Positions 7,881-15,736 of a DNA stretch of 29,599 nt are shown piece by piece. The translations under genes and the position numbers were made by a program. Within the stretch, counting starts at the first letter, position 1. The number at the start of each line of letters is the position of its first letter. The stretch lies in the NCBI GenBank assembly GCA_964568845.1, contig CAZMSC010000019.1, positions 1 through 29,599 of the forward strand. Reading direction: 5' to 3'. This stretch comes from DTBU01 sp964568845 (GTDB lineage: Archaea > Thermoproteota > CALKCG01 > B24). Under the pieces are notes generated by a model that was given only the letters and a program-made list of their open reading frames with translations, was not told the DNA's origin and ran no database searches.

Positions 7881-7896
7881 TTATTAACTTAAATTT
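7881..7896 (-). promoter_or_regulatory. TATA-like element in the ABC ATPase/DPCK divergent region
   Basis: The minus strand AAATTTAAGTTAATAA is centred about 35 bases ahead of the ABC ATPase ATG. The same A/T-rich block lies about 50 bases ahead of the dephospho-CoA kinase ATG on the other strand and could serve both. Confidence 0.35.
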
Positions 7897-7925
7897 TTCT
7901 ATTTATTTTACACAATTTAGATTTA

Positions 7926-7930
7926 GGAGG
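7926..7930 (+). promoter_or_regulatory. Shine-Dalgarno site of the dephospho-CoA kinase gene
   Basis: GGAGG eight bases before the ATG at 7939 fixes the start of the downstream gene. Confidence 0.7.
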
Positions 7931-7938
7931 AAGTCTAA

Positions 7939-8478
7939 ATGATAGATAGTTTCCTCAGAGTTCTTACAGAAGACTTAAGACTGCTCCTCAAAAAGCCAGT
8001 CGGAATTTTAATCCGAGGAAGAGTTGATGAAACTACGCATGAGCTTATAGAGCTTCTTAAATCAAAGGGGAAAGTTAAGCTCATAGTCGTCGGAGACGTT
8101 ATCTCAAAGACCATTACAGTAATGGGTTTAAAAGCAGACCTATACATAACAGACTCAAGAAGTCTAAGGGCGCCAGTGGAAGAGCCTAAACTAGCAAACA
8201 TTGCTGAAAGAGTGTATATGGTTCAAAATCCACCCGGACACATTTCATCTGAAGCTGAAAACGCTGTTAAGATGGCTTTAGCCAGCGGATGTACCTCTTG
8301 GATAAAAGTCGAGGGAGAGGAGGATCTGTTAACTTTAATAGCAATCGCAGAGGCACCTTTAAACTCCATAGTATTATACGGTCAACCAAATGAAGGAGTA
8401 GTCGTAGTTCAAGTAGATGAAAAGGTCAAATTGTGGATCAGAAGCATCATAGACAGCATGCCTACTATTCAGACCTAA
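7939..8478 (+). CDS. GTP-dependent dephospho-CoA kinase (DUF359)
   Basis: A 179-residue archaeal protein of the former DUF359 family, shown in Thermococcus to phosphorylate dephospho-CoA with GTP, the last step of coenzyme A synthesis. It is unrelated to bacterial CoaE. Seen: the family landmarks VVGDVISKTI, ADLYITDSRS, NPPGHISSEA, VEGEEDLLTLIAIAEAPL and VLYGQPNEGVVVVQV. Asp and Glu in these blocks are the conserved acidic positions. Length is normal. GGAGG lies eight bases before the ATG. In many archaea this gene sits by rpoE/spt4/S24e genes; here it precedes the RecJ-Pcc1-eS1 cluster and is divergent from an ABC ATPase gene. Confidence 0.9.
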   Translation: MIDSFLRVLTEDLRLLLKKPVGILIRGRVDETTHELIELLKSKGKVKLIVVGDVISKTITVMGLKADLYITDSRSLRAPVEEPKLANIAERVYMVQNPPGHISSEAENAVKMALASGCTSWIKVEGEEDLLTLIAIAEAPLNSIVLYGQPNEGVVVVQVDEKVKLWIRSIIDSMPTIQT

Positions 8479-8620
8479 ACCCTTTCATTTTCCAACTCAT
8501 TGCCTTACTTGAACGTTTTCCCAGACTCGGTATGCACCATACGCCTTAGATTTAAAACAATAGCCTTAAAGTACAGGTATGAATTGATAAAACATATGTA
8601 AGGCAATTCTAATAGATAAA

Positions 8621-10072
8621 GTGAGGGGGATTGTGAATAAGTCTTCGCCTAGAGCTTCCAGAGATGAGTATTTTCAAGGACTAATGAGCGCTGCTGAAGA
8701 GGCGGCTAAATTTATAGAGAGGAAGTCTTCAGAGGGTCTCTTAGTTATCCTATGCCATATAGATTGTGATGGATTAGCCTCTGGTGCGATAATGGGTAAG
8801 GCTTTAATGAGGATGAGGGTAGCTTTCCAAATTAGGGCTATTAAACAGTTTGAAGAAGCTACATTAAAGGTGTGTTTAGGAAACGCCAGTGTAGTAATTC
8901 TAACCGACATGGGATCTGGAAATTTGGATGTAATTTCAAATATCGATGGAAGTGAACGCGTAGTCATACTTGACCACCACCAGCCTATGTTAGAGTGTGC
9001 TGAGAAGTTTAAAGGCGTTCACGTCAACCCACACTTCTTCGGGTTGAACGGTGCTAGCGATATAAGCAGTTCGGGAATAGCCTACATAACGGCTAAATCG
9101 TTAAATCCGTTAAACGTAGACCTATCCCCCTTAGCAGTTGTAGGAGCTATTGGAGATATGCAGAATAAGAATGAAGAGAGAAGACTCCTAGGAGTTAACG
9201 AAACGATAGTTAAGGAAGCTGTTGAATCTGGATTGTTGAAAATTGAAAGGGGGCTTATGCTGTCTGGCAGAGAGACAAAACGTCTACATGAAGCATTAGC
9301 GTCAACGTTAACACCCTTCATACCAGGTATATCCGGGGAGGAAGATAAAGCCTTAGCCTTCTTAACGAGCATAGGCATACCAGTTAAGACTGGACATTTC
9401 TGGAGGACTCCTGCAGATTTAACTAAAGATGAAGAGATGAGGCTACTAGACAATTTAACTGCCTACATGGCTTCTAAAGGTATCGCCCAAGAGGAGATCA
9501 TGCAACTCATTGGAGACAGTTACATACTTACTAAAGAGCAGAGATTTACACCATTGCGTGACTGCAGAGAGTACTCTGCGCTTTTAAACGCATGCGGTAG
9601 GCTCGGTAAATACGGGCTTGGAATAGCGATCGCGATGGGTGATAGAAGTAGGGAGACGCTGGACGAGGCGTATGCTACACTTGACATCTATAGGAAAAAC
9701 TTGGCCATGCTCATAGAGGGCATTATTCAAAACCCATCTAGGCTCATAAACGCTGACGAGTTAGTCATAGTTAACGGTTCGGGTTTGATCCCTGAAGCTC
9801 TCTTGAGTACGGTAGCAAGCATACTTTCATCTAATTATGTGAAGCCTTTAATAGCTTTCACAGATGCTCCTGAAGGAATGGTTAAAGTATCTGCGAGAGT
9901 GTCTAGAACTCTTGCAGATGCTGGCGTTAACATAGCTCATATAATGGCTGAAGCGGCCAAATCTGTCGGTGGAACCGGAGGGGGACACGACGTGGCCGCA
10001 GGAGCGTTAATACCAGTTGAAAGAAGAAGCGATTTCTTAAGACTTGTCGCCAGTCTCTTAGGAAGACGGTAA
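8621..10072 (+). CDS. RecJ-like DHH phosphoesterase/exonuclease
   Basis: A 483-residue DHH-DHHA1 nuclease of the archaeal RecJ/GAN type. Characterised members degrade single-stranded DNA or RNA, and some associate with the replicative GINS/CMG complex. Seen: motif I HIDCDG at residues 46-51, motif II TDMGSG, motif III DHH at 118-120, motif IV GAIGDM, and the C-terminal DHHA1 signature GGTGGGHDVAAG. All metal-binding Asp/His residues are present, so it is predicted active and is not a Cdc45-like inactive paralogue. The open frame starts at GTG 8621; GTG at 8633, four codons later behind a GAGGGGG run, is an alternative start. It precedes pcc1 and eS1, a common archaeal arrangement. Confidence 0.92.
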   Translation: MRGIVNKSSPRASRDEYFQGLMSAAEEAAKFIERKSSEGLLVILCHIDCDGLASGAIMGKALMRMRVAFQIRAIKQFEEATLKVCLGNASVVILTDMGSGNLDVISNIDGSERVVILDHHQPMLECAEKFKGVHVNPHFFGLNGASDISSSGIAYITAKSLNPLNVDLSPLAVVGAIGDMQNKNEERRLLGVNETIVKEAVESGLLKIERGLMLSGRETKRLHEALASTLTPFIPGISGEEDKALAFLTSIGIPVKTGHFWRTPADLTKDEEMRLLDNLTAYMASKGIAQEEIMQLIGDSYILTKEQRFTPLRDCREYSALLNACGRLGKYGLGIAIAMGDRSRETLDEAYATLDIYRKNLAMLIEGIIQNPSRLINADELVIVNGSGLIPEALLSTVASILSSNYVKPLIAFTDAPEGMVKVSARVSRTLADAGVNIAHIMAEAAKSVGGTGGGHDVAAGALIPVERRSDFLRLVASLLGRR

Positions 10073-10184
10073 ACCTTAAAGTGAATCCTAAAAAGGCTTC
10101 TTCAAGAACCTATTCTACCAATAATTAAATGTCTACTCAAACCTTTTTATGGAGGAACTTCTACTCTAATGTGTAGGTATCTCA

Positions 10185-10442
10185 TTGGATGAGGTCGAAC
10201 TCAAAATACACCTAGAAGATTATTTTAAAGCAACAGCTCTTCTAAAAGCCTTAGAACCAGATAATAAAATTCTCCCCGCGGAGCTCACCATTAGAAGCGA
10301 ATTGTCAAATTCGACGATAATTATAAGGATAGAGTCTAACGTTAAGATAGAAACCCTCCTCAATACGCTAGATGACCTATTAATATGCTTTTCAACGGCG
10401 GAAAAATGCCTCAGATCTATTGAAGCTGAAGCAGAAGGCTAA
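10185..10442 (+). CDS. pcc1: KEOPS complex subunit Pcc1
   Basis: An 85-residue protein matching Pcc1, the small dimerising subunit of the KEOPS complex that makes N6-threonylcarbamoyladenosine (t6A) at position 37 of tRNAs together with Kae1, Bud32 and Cgi121. Seen: the pattern ALLKALEPDNKILPAELTI, then a beta-hairpin with alternating Ile (TIIIRIES) and the C-terminal helix LLNTLDDLLICFSTAEKC, the usual LNTxDDLL-type motif. It starts with TTG at 10185, with a weak AGGT six bases upstream. It lies between RecJ and eS1, as in many Crenarchaeota and relatives. No other KEOPS gene is in the window. Confidence 0.87.
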   Translation: MDEVELKIHLEDYFKATALLKALEPDNKILPAELTIRSELSNSTIIIRIESNVKIETLLNTLDDLLICFSTAEKCLRSIEAEAEG

Positions 10443-10555
10443 AATAATTGACTACTTCATCAGTTTAGATGGTTTCCACATATCAGTTATGGAAAATGTT
10501 CTATTCCAAGTTATTCTATGGACTACCATCGACAAATGAATGGATAACTGAAGGG

Positions 10556-10568
10556 AAATATTTAATTA
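10556..10568 (+). promoter_or_regulatory. TATA-like box for the eS1 gene
   Basis: AAATATTTAATTA is centred about 40 bases before the ATG at 10602. It suggests that the ribosomal protein gene has its own promoter despite lying in line with pcc1, 159 bases downstream. Confidence 0.5.
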
Positions 10569-10601
10569 AAAGATATTTCTTTCTTTGGAAAGCTGAACAC
10601 T

Positions 10602-11216
10602 ATGTCGAAGATGCGGCGAGCTAAAGATAAGTGGAGAGCTAAAATATGGTATAGAGTCTATTCACCCAAATACTTCGGCGAAATTGAACTACCATCCATA
10701 CCAGTCACAGAAGGTCAAAGCCCCCTGGGTAGAACCGTGGAGACAACACTCTTCGATTTAACTCAGGACCCAGCCCATCAAACGATTATAATGCACTTTA
10801 AGATACGTGAAACCAAAGAGCTTAGGGCTGATACGTTCTTCAGCGGACATGAGTATGCTAGAGATTTCTTAAGGAGTCTTGTACGCAGAGGTAGTTCTAA
10901 GATAGATGCTATAATAGATGTTAAAACCAAAGACGGTGCACTTATAAGAGTCTACCCGATAGCTTGTACCGCTCATGGGATAAACTCCTCACAGAAGAAA
11001 GCCATAAGAATGCTTATGTTTAAAATAATTGAGGAAAAGGCTAAGAATTTAAACTTCGACCAGTTTGTCCAGGAAATGATTTTGGGTAAAATAGCTTCAG
11101 ACATATATAATGAGGCTAAACACATAACCCCATTGAGACACGTAGGGTTTAAGAAGTCTAAAGTTTTATCAATAGAGGGAGTATTGAAGACGAAGCCTCC
11201 TGAAGTAGCCAGCTAA
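10602..11216 (+). CDS. rps3ae: Ribosomal protein eS1 (S3Ae)
   Basis: A 204-residue small-subunit ribosomal protein shared by archaea and eukaryotes, located near the mRNA exit site on the 30S platform. Seen: the basic N-terminus KMRRAKDKWRAKIWYRVYSP, then the core segments GRTVETTLFDLTQDPAHQ, KIRETKELRADTFFSGHEYA and DFLRSLVRRGSSKIDAI, and the conserved C-terminal part with RHVGFKKSKVL. Length is normal for the family. A TATA-like box at about 10562 and no Shine-Dalgarno sequence suggest a short leader. Its stop codon overlaps that of the convergent sugar kinase gene by four bases. Confidence 0.97.
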   Translation: MSKMRRAKDKWRAKIWYRVYSPKYFGEIELPSIPVTEGQSPLGRTVETTLFDLTQDPAHQTIIMHFKIRETKELRADTFFSGHEYARDFLRSLVRRGSSKIDAIIDVKTKDGALIRVYPIACTAHGINSSQKKAIRMLMFKIIEEKAKNLNFDQFVQEMILGKIASDIYNEAKHITPLRHVGFKKSKVLSIEGVLKTKPPEVAS

Positions 11217-12715
11217 CAATCACAGATATCTTTCGCAGGGTTTAAAAAGAAGTATCTATACAAGTGGTCTGAAATCATACGGTACTTTTCAAACAGTTTG
11301 GAATACTCGAAACTGTTCTCAGGAATAGGGTTGAATACTCTATTAAGTTTGACTATGGAATTGCAGGCGTCGCTTAAACTACCATAGTAGCCCAACGTTT
11401 TAGCCGCCAGAATAGCCGCACCTAGGGCAGAGCTCTCCTCAGTAGATGTCAAGAATACAGGAGTTTGAAAAACGTCTGCCTGAATTTGATTCAGAAGGTT
11501 TATTTTAGCTCCTCCTCCACCTACTCTAATCTCCCTCATCGGAGGGACGTATTTCTCGAGAATCCTCTTAATATGATTCAATGCAAATACAACACCTTCT
11601 AAAACAGCCCTAGAAAAGTCGGGTAATTTATGCTTTAAAGTTAAACCGTAGAAGACGGCTTTAGCCGTGGAACACCAAAGTGGAGCCCTCTCTCCCAGAA
11701 GATAAGGTAGGAATATTAAACCATTAGCACCTGGTTTAGCTTTAGAAGCTTCAAATTCAATCAGATTAAGGTCTCCGTTGAGAAAGTTCTCGGCAAACCA
11801 TTCAAAGGATAGCCCAGCTGAGTTCATAGCGCCGCCTATACACCAGAGCCCCTCTGCTAAACTGTGGCAGAAAAACCTCGCACTTCTCGATTTATCAAGC
11901 ACGATACGGTTGGAGGATACTCTGATCGCTCCACTAGTCCCTATGTTTAGGGCTGCCACGCCTTCTTTTAAAACTCCCAAACCTATATTCTGAAGCATAC
12001 CGTCTCCACCTCCACAGATTACAGGAACCCCCTTAGAGAGGCCAATCTCCTCCGCATAGCGTCCTTTGATGTAGCCGACTATGGATTCGGCTTTAACAAC
12101 CTCTGGAAGTTTTTCGATGTTTAAACCGACCGCTTCGAGTATTTCATGATCCCACTGACTCTTACGTATATTGAAAAGCGCTGTAGCTGAAGCCAGTATA
12201 TTATCAGTAACATAGAGGTTCAAAAGCTTATACAGTACGTAGTCCTTTATCGACAGAACCTTATGAACTCTATTGAACATTTTGGGATTGTTTTTCCTAA
12301 ACCAGAGGATTTTAGAAGCAGGCATAATGGGGCTAATATGGCATCCAGTTCTACGATAGAGTTCATACGCACCTATAGCTCTTGAAAGATCAAATGCCTC
12401 AACGATGCTTCTAGAGTCCATCCAATTAACTACGGGGCTTAAACAATCTCCATCCCTGTCGATGAATACCACACTATACAATTGAGAGCTAAACGTCAAA
12501 GCCTCCACTTCGTTCTTAACGTTTTTAACACAGGTCTTTATGGCTTCAAATACAGAACCCAAAACTTCATCAGGCTTCTGCTCAGCCCAACCTTCACTAG
12601 GTGTGTACACCCTACATCGAACGCTACTTTTAAAAACCTGCCTCCCCTCTAAATCAAAGGCTACAGCTTTAACATTGGTCGTACCTATATCTACACTAAC
12701 TATACAACCCGTCAA
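11213..12715 (-). CDS. FGGY-family carbohydrate kinase (gluconokinase/xylulokinase-like)
   Basis: A two-domain ATP-dependent sugar kinase of about 500 residues. Seen: the N-terminal phosphate-binding loop SVDIGTTNVKAVAFD, substrate-site residues NWMDSRS, the gluconokinase-like SIKDYVLYKL segment followed by SATALFNIRKSQWD, CGGGDGMLQNIGLG, NIGTSGAIRVSS, and the C-terminal adenosine motif VGGGGAKINLLNQIQADV. The open frame extends to an ATG at 12841, but that adds 42 unrelated residues and overlaps the divergent antiporter gene. TTG at 12715 begins directly with TGCIVSVDIGTT and has a TATA-like box about 38 bases ahead. Gluconate, a pentulose or another polyol could be the substrate. Confidence 0.87.
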   Translation of the reverse strand: MTGCIVSVDIGTTNVKAVAFDLEGRQVFKSSVRCRVYTPSEGWAEQKPDEVLGSVFEAIKTCVKNVKNEVEALTFSSQLYSVVFIDRDGDCLSPVVNWMDSRSIVEAFDLSRAIGAYELYRRTGCHISPIMPASKILWFRKNNPKMFNRVHKVLSIKDYVLYKLLNLYVTDNILASATALFNIRKSQWDHEILEAVGLNIEKLPEVVKAESIVGYIKGRYAEEIGLSKGVPVICGGGDGMLQNIGLGVLKEGVAALNIGTSGAIRVSSNRIVLDKSRSARFFCHSLAEGLWCIGGAMNSAGLSFEWFAENFLNGDLNLIEFEASKAKPGANGLIFLPYLLGERAPLWCSTAKAVFYGLTLKHKLPDFSRAVLEGVVFALNHIKRILEKYVPPMREIRVGGGGAKINLLNQIQADVFQTPVFLTSTEESSALGAAILAAKTLGYYGSLSDACNSIVKLNRVFNPIPENSFEYSKLFEKYRMISDHLYRYFFLNPAKDICDC

Positions 12716-12746
12716 AACTTTTCGAGAGAGTTGTATTTTCCAAGGT

Positions 12747-12760
12747 AGCTTTAAAGTTTT
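12747..12760 (-). promoter_or_regulatory. TATA-like box for the FGGY kinase gene
   Basis: The minus strand AAAACTTTAAAGCT is centred about 38 bases ahead of TTG 12715, fitting a leaderless transcript and supporting that start over the ATG at 12841. Confidence 0.4.
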
Positions 12761-12804
12761 ACAATATCTGATAATTTTTAGTTTTTGAGAAGAATCCTCT
12801 GGAG

Positions 12805-12816
12805 AAAATATTTTTA
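12805..12816 (+). promoter_or_regulatory. TATA-like box for the antiporter gene
   Basis: AAAATATTTTTA lies about 46 bases before TTG 12857 but only 13 bases before ATG 12824. With usual TATA spacing, transcription would start near 12835 and exclude the ATG. Confidence 0.35.
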
Positions 12817-12856
12817 ATGCTGTATGAACAAGATTGAGCAAAGAAGGTGGCTTATT

Positions 12857-13840
12857 TTGTTCGAGGAATTAGGACTGCTTGGCAACGCGCTTATTCTTTT
12901 AGCATCACTGGTTATCATCGACAAGGCAAGCGACTGGACAATATTAAACTCCGTTAGAGTTGCAGATATAACTGGTTTCGGAAAAACAACTATAGGTTTC
13001 ATATTAGTCGCGTTTTCCACTTCCCTGCCTGAACTTTGCGTCTCAATTTTCGCGGCAATAGGTGGAGAAAATATAGGCATAGCTATTGGAAACGTCTTAG
13101 GCTCAAACATTGTAAACATCTGTTTTATACTTGGTATATGCTTCCTAATCGTAACACTGAAAAGTTCAGAGATCATAGAACTTGCAGTAGTAATGACGGG
13201 GGAGGAAATAGGAACACTTTATTCTGGACTTTTTTGGGCCTCTATCATTCCGTTAGCAATTCTTTACATCGGATATGCGAGCAGAATTATTGGGATAATT
13301 CTCTTATCGATTTTTGTGTTCTACGTATATCGGCTTTCAAAAACGAGAAACATTAGGGATGAGGGGGCTCTGGGAGATGAACGTCGAAGACTCCCTAAAT
13401 ACGCATTCTTTACAATTTTAGGAGCCGTTTTAGTAGTTGCAAGTTCATATTTCATTGTCGACTCTGCTTCCAACATTGCTGAAGACCTAGGGGTCCCGAA
13501 GATTGTCATAGGCGCCACGGTAGTTGCCTTTGGAACGAGCCTGCCAGAACTAACGACAAGTATAAGCTCTATTCGGAGAGGACATATAGACTTGACCTTG
13601 GGCAACATCATTGGAAGTTGCTTCATAAACATAACATGCATTTTAGGCGTTGCATTGATGTCCGCAACGTTAAGTATCAATATGGCTGCCTTTTCAAACT
13701 TAGTGATGTTCTCGCTTATAGTAAACCTCCTACTTTGGTATTTCTTATCTGGCGAAAGAATAGGCTGGAGGGAGGGAGCAATGTTGCTTTTCCTGTACCT
13801 AGTGTTTCTTATAGTCAGTTTCGGAGGTTACAGAACCTAA
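12857..13840 (+). CDS. Sodium/calcium exchanger family antiporter (CaCA, YrbG-like)
   Basis: An integral membrane cation exchanger of about 327 residues with roughly ten hydrophobic segments. Seen: the two inverted alpha-repeats that form the ion path, alpha-1 with LVAFSTSLPELCVSIFAA and IGNVLGSNIVNI, and alpha-2 with VVAFGTSLPELTTSISSI and LGNIIGSCFINI. The acidic residue in each SLPE motif is the ion ligand. Length matches the prokaryotic two-repeat form without a large cytosolic loop. ATG at 12824 gives 11 extra residues but has no ribosome binding site. TTG at 12857 has GGTGG six bases upstream and places the first membrane helix close to the N-terminus. The ions carried (Na+, Ca2+, H+ or K+) are not determinable. 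Confidence 0.88.
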   Translation: MFEELGLLGNALILLASLVIIDKASDWTILNSVRVADITGFGKTTIGFILVAFSTSLPELCVSIFAAIGGENIGIAIGNVLGSNIVNICFILGICFLIVTLKSSEIIELAVVMTGEEIGTLYSGLFWASIIPLAILYIGYASRIIGIILLSIFVFYVYRLSKTRNIRDEGALGDERRRLPKYAFFTILGAVLVVASSYFIVDSASNIAEDLGVPKIVIGATVVAFGTSLPELTTSISSIRRGHIDLTLGNIIGSCFINITCILGVALMSATLSINMAAFSNLVMFSLIVNLLLWYFLSGERIGWREGAMLLFLYLVFLIVSFGGYRT

Positions 13841-13903
13841 GAAATACTTTGAATTTTTAATCGAAAGTCTAAGCGTATGAACATTTACTACCTCTCATCA
13901 CCG

Positions 13904-15736
13904 TTAATTCTCTAAGCTAATTATTGCGTCTAAGTTTAACCGTTTAATTGTCTCAGACTTCGGTATGCCGTTTTCGTCCCATTCCCGTAGGACATAGTAC
14001 TCGTTTAACATTTTATCCAATTCGACTGTGGAGCCTTTAGCAGGCCCCTCGGGCATGTGTTCTTTTAAAAGCCTACGTGGTAAACAGTCGTCTTTCCGTC
14101 TAACGCCCTCTCTTACATTGAATAGGCGCGTCAAGTTATACACTCTTTCACCAATTGTTCTTAACGTATCCGCTTCATCAAGCGGGAGGCCGGTAGCCGT
14201 AGCTAACATTTCACCTATTTCCCTAAACGATAGGGCAAATGACGCGAAGAAGCATATACCTGTGGAATCTATGAGCGCCTTTTCATTCTGATAATCTACT
14301 ACAAGCTTCGCCTTCCCATCCACTTTAACCGGGTCTACAGCTCCACCGTATGCTAAAAGTTCTTTGTCAGCCGTATATGCTCTCAGATGACATGCACCTC
14401 TATCTGAAGTAGCGTATCCTAAACCCATACCTTTAGCGGCTCTAGGCTCATAACCTGGCATTTCCAAACCTTTAACGTGCATAGCTACGTCTTCGCAACC
14501 ATATTTAACGCTCAGCTTCTTAACGCCAAGTCTAAGCTCTCTTCCAACACCATCGCCCCTACATATCTTCTCCACAAGCTTCAATAGAGCTTCACTACTA
14601 CCCCACTCAGCATCTATCCCATCTATGTCTTCGCTTTTAAGGATCTTTCTCTCATAAAGCTCCATGACAAAGCTAACGATAACGCCCGTACTTATCGTAT
14701 CTACGCCATAAGCATCACACAGCCAATTAGCGTAAACTATTGCCTCTTTATCTGAAACCCCACATAATGGTCCCAATGCCCATAACGTCTCATAATCCGG
14801 GCCATCGACCACATAGCTAGATGAAAATGCTAGTTTACTGCAAGCTATCGGGCATCCGAAACAGGCTTTATCCTTCTTCCAAAGTCCTCTACGCCACTCG
14901 TAACCAGATATCTTCCAAGCGTCTTGGAAGACGCCTGTTTTAAAGTTATTAGTCGGCAGTGCCCCAGCTTCGTTTACAGTTTCAATTATATTGACCGTAC
15001 CATAGATGGGTAAGCTTCTGGCTGTAACTTCATGCATTCTAATTCTCCTATGGGCTCTCCAACAAGCTTTCTCAAAACCATCTGGGTCGTAAACGGTTAT
15101 TGGCTTCTCCCCCCTAACAGCTATACTCTTAAGATTTTTAGAGCCCATGACCGCTCCGGCTCCCCCTCTTCCAGCACAACGTTGATCCGTGAATATTCCA
15201 GCTATCGGTACTGATTCTTCACCAGCTGGACCTATGGTTAAAACTCTAAATCCTTCACCAAGTCTATCTTTCACTTTCTTCTCAGCCTCCATGGTTTTTA
15301 AACCCATCAACCACGTAGCGTCTTCAACGTATACGTCCCCGTCATCTATAACCACCATCGATAGCTGACTAGCCTTCCCAATAATGATAGCAGCGTCAAA
15401 ACCAGCTTTCTTAAGTTCAACTCCGAAGAAGCCGCCACAGTTAGAGTCTAAGAATAGACCCGTATGTGGACTCTTGGTTACAATGCTGAAACGGCAACTT
15501 GAAGGAGCCAATGTTCCAGTTAAAGGCCCAGTTGCCAGTATCAGAGGGTTTTCAGGACTCAAAGGATCTACGCCTCTACGTACGGAGTTATATAGTAAGA
15601 GAGAGCCTAAACCCTTTCCTCCTAGAACCATTAAAGCATCTCTTTGAGATAACACAACTTTTTCTACCTTTCCAGATGAAAGATCTAGTTTAACCATGCC
15701 TCCCGCATATCCTCTACCCGAAAGGCTCAAATTCAC
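13904..15736 (-). CDS. aor: Tungsten-type aldehyde ferredoxin oxidoreductase
   Basis: A 610-residue AOR-family enzyme that oxidises aldehydes to acids with ferredoxin as acceptor, using a tungsto-bispterin and one [4Fe-4S] cluster in the cytosol. Seen: the N-terminal GRGYAGGMVKLDLSSGKV, pterin-binding GRGGAGAVMGSKNLKSI (about residues 190-206), the cluster cysteines CFGCPIAC (292, 295, 299) and the distant fourth Cys in DSTGICFF (495), spaced as in Pyrococcus AOR. GTG at 15736 overlaps the stop of the upstream gene as GTGA, with GAGGGG ahead of it, so translation is probably coupled. It is the last gene of an operon after an aldolase-ferredoxin fusion, which is the likely electron partner. 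The aldehyde is unknown. Confidence 0.93.
   Translation of the reverse strand: MNLSLSGRGYAGGMVKLDLSSGKVEKVVLSQRDALMVLGGKGLGSLLLYNSVRRGVDPLSPENPLILATGPLTGTLAPSSCRFSIVTKSPHTGLFLDSNCGGFFGVELKKAGFDAAIIIGKASQLSMVVIDDGDVYVEDATWLMGLKTMEAEKKVKDRLGEGFRVLTIGPAGEESVPIAGIFTDQRCAGRGGAGAVMGSKNLKSIAVRGEKPITVYDPDGFEKACWRAHRRIRMHEVTARSLPIYGTVNIIETVNEAGALPTNNFKTGVFQDAWKISGYEWRRGLWKKDKACFGCPIACSKLAFSSSYVVDGPDYETLWALGPLCGVSDKEAIVYANWLCDAYGVDTISTGVIVSFVMELYERKILKSEDIDGIDAEWGSSEALLKLVEKICRGDGVGRELRLGVKKLSVKYGCEDVAMHVKGLEMPGYEPRAAKGMGLGYATSDRGACHLRAYTADKELLAYGGAVDPVKVDGKAKLVVDYQNEKALIDSTGICFFASFALSFREIGEMLATATGLPLDEADTLRTIGERVYNLTRLFNVREGVRRKDDCLPRRLLKEHMPEGPAKGSTVELDKMLNEYYVLREWDENGIPKSETIKRLNLDAIISLEN

Noticed and set aside
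9082..9453. 123-residue minus-strand open frame inside the RecJ gene
   Set aside because: It is the antisense shadow of a clearly coding DHH nuclease and shows no recognisable protein features. Similar shadows elsewhere were dismissed likewise.
10483..10551. Inverted repeat TCAGTTAT/ATAACTGA between pcc1 and eS1
   Set aside because: Only eight bases with a loop of over 50 bases, and it lies upstream of the eS1 TATA-like box; expected by chance.
12716..12841. 42-residue N-terminal extension of the FGGY kinase
   Set aside because: It is unlike the family, overlaps the divergent antiporter gene and lies upstream of the probable promoter. The kinase fold begins at TTG 12715.
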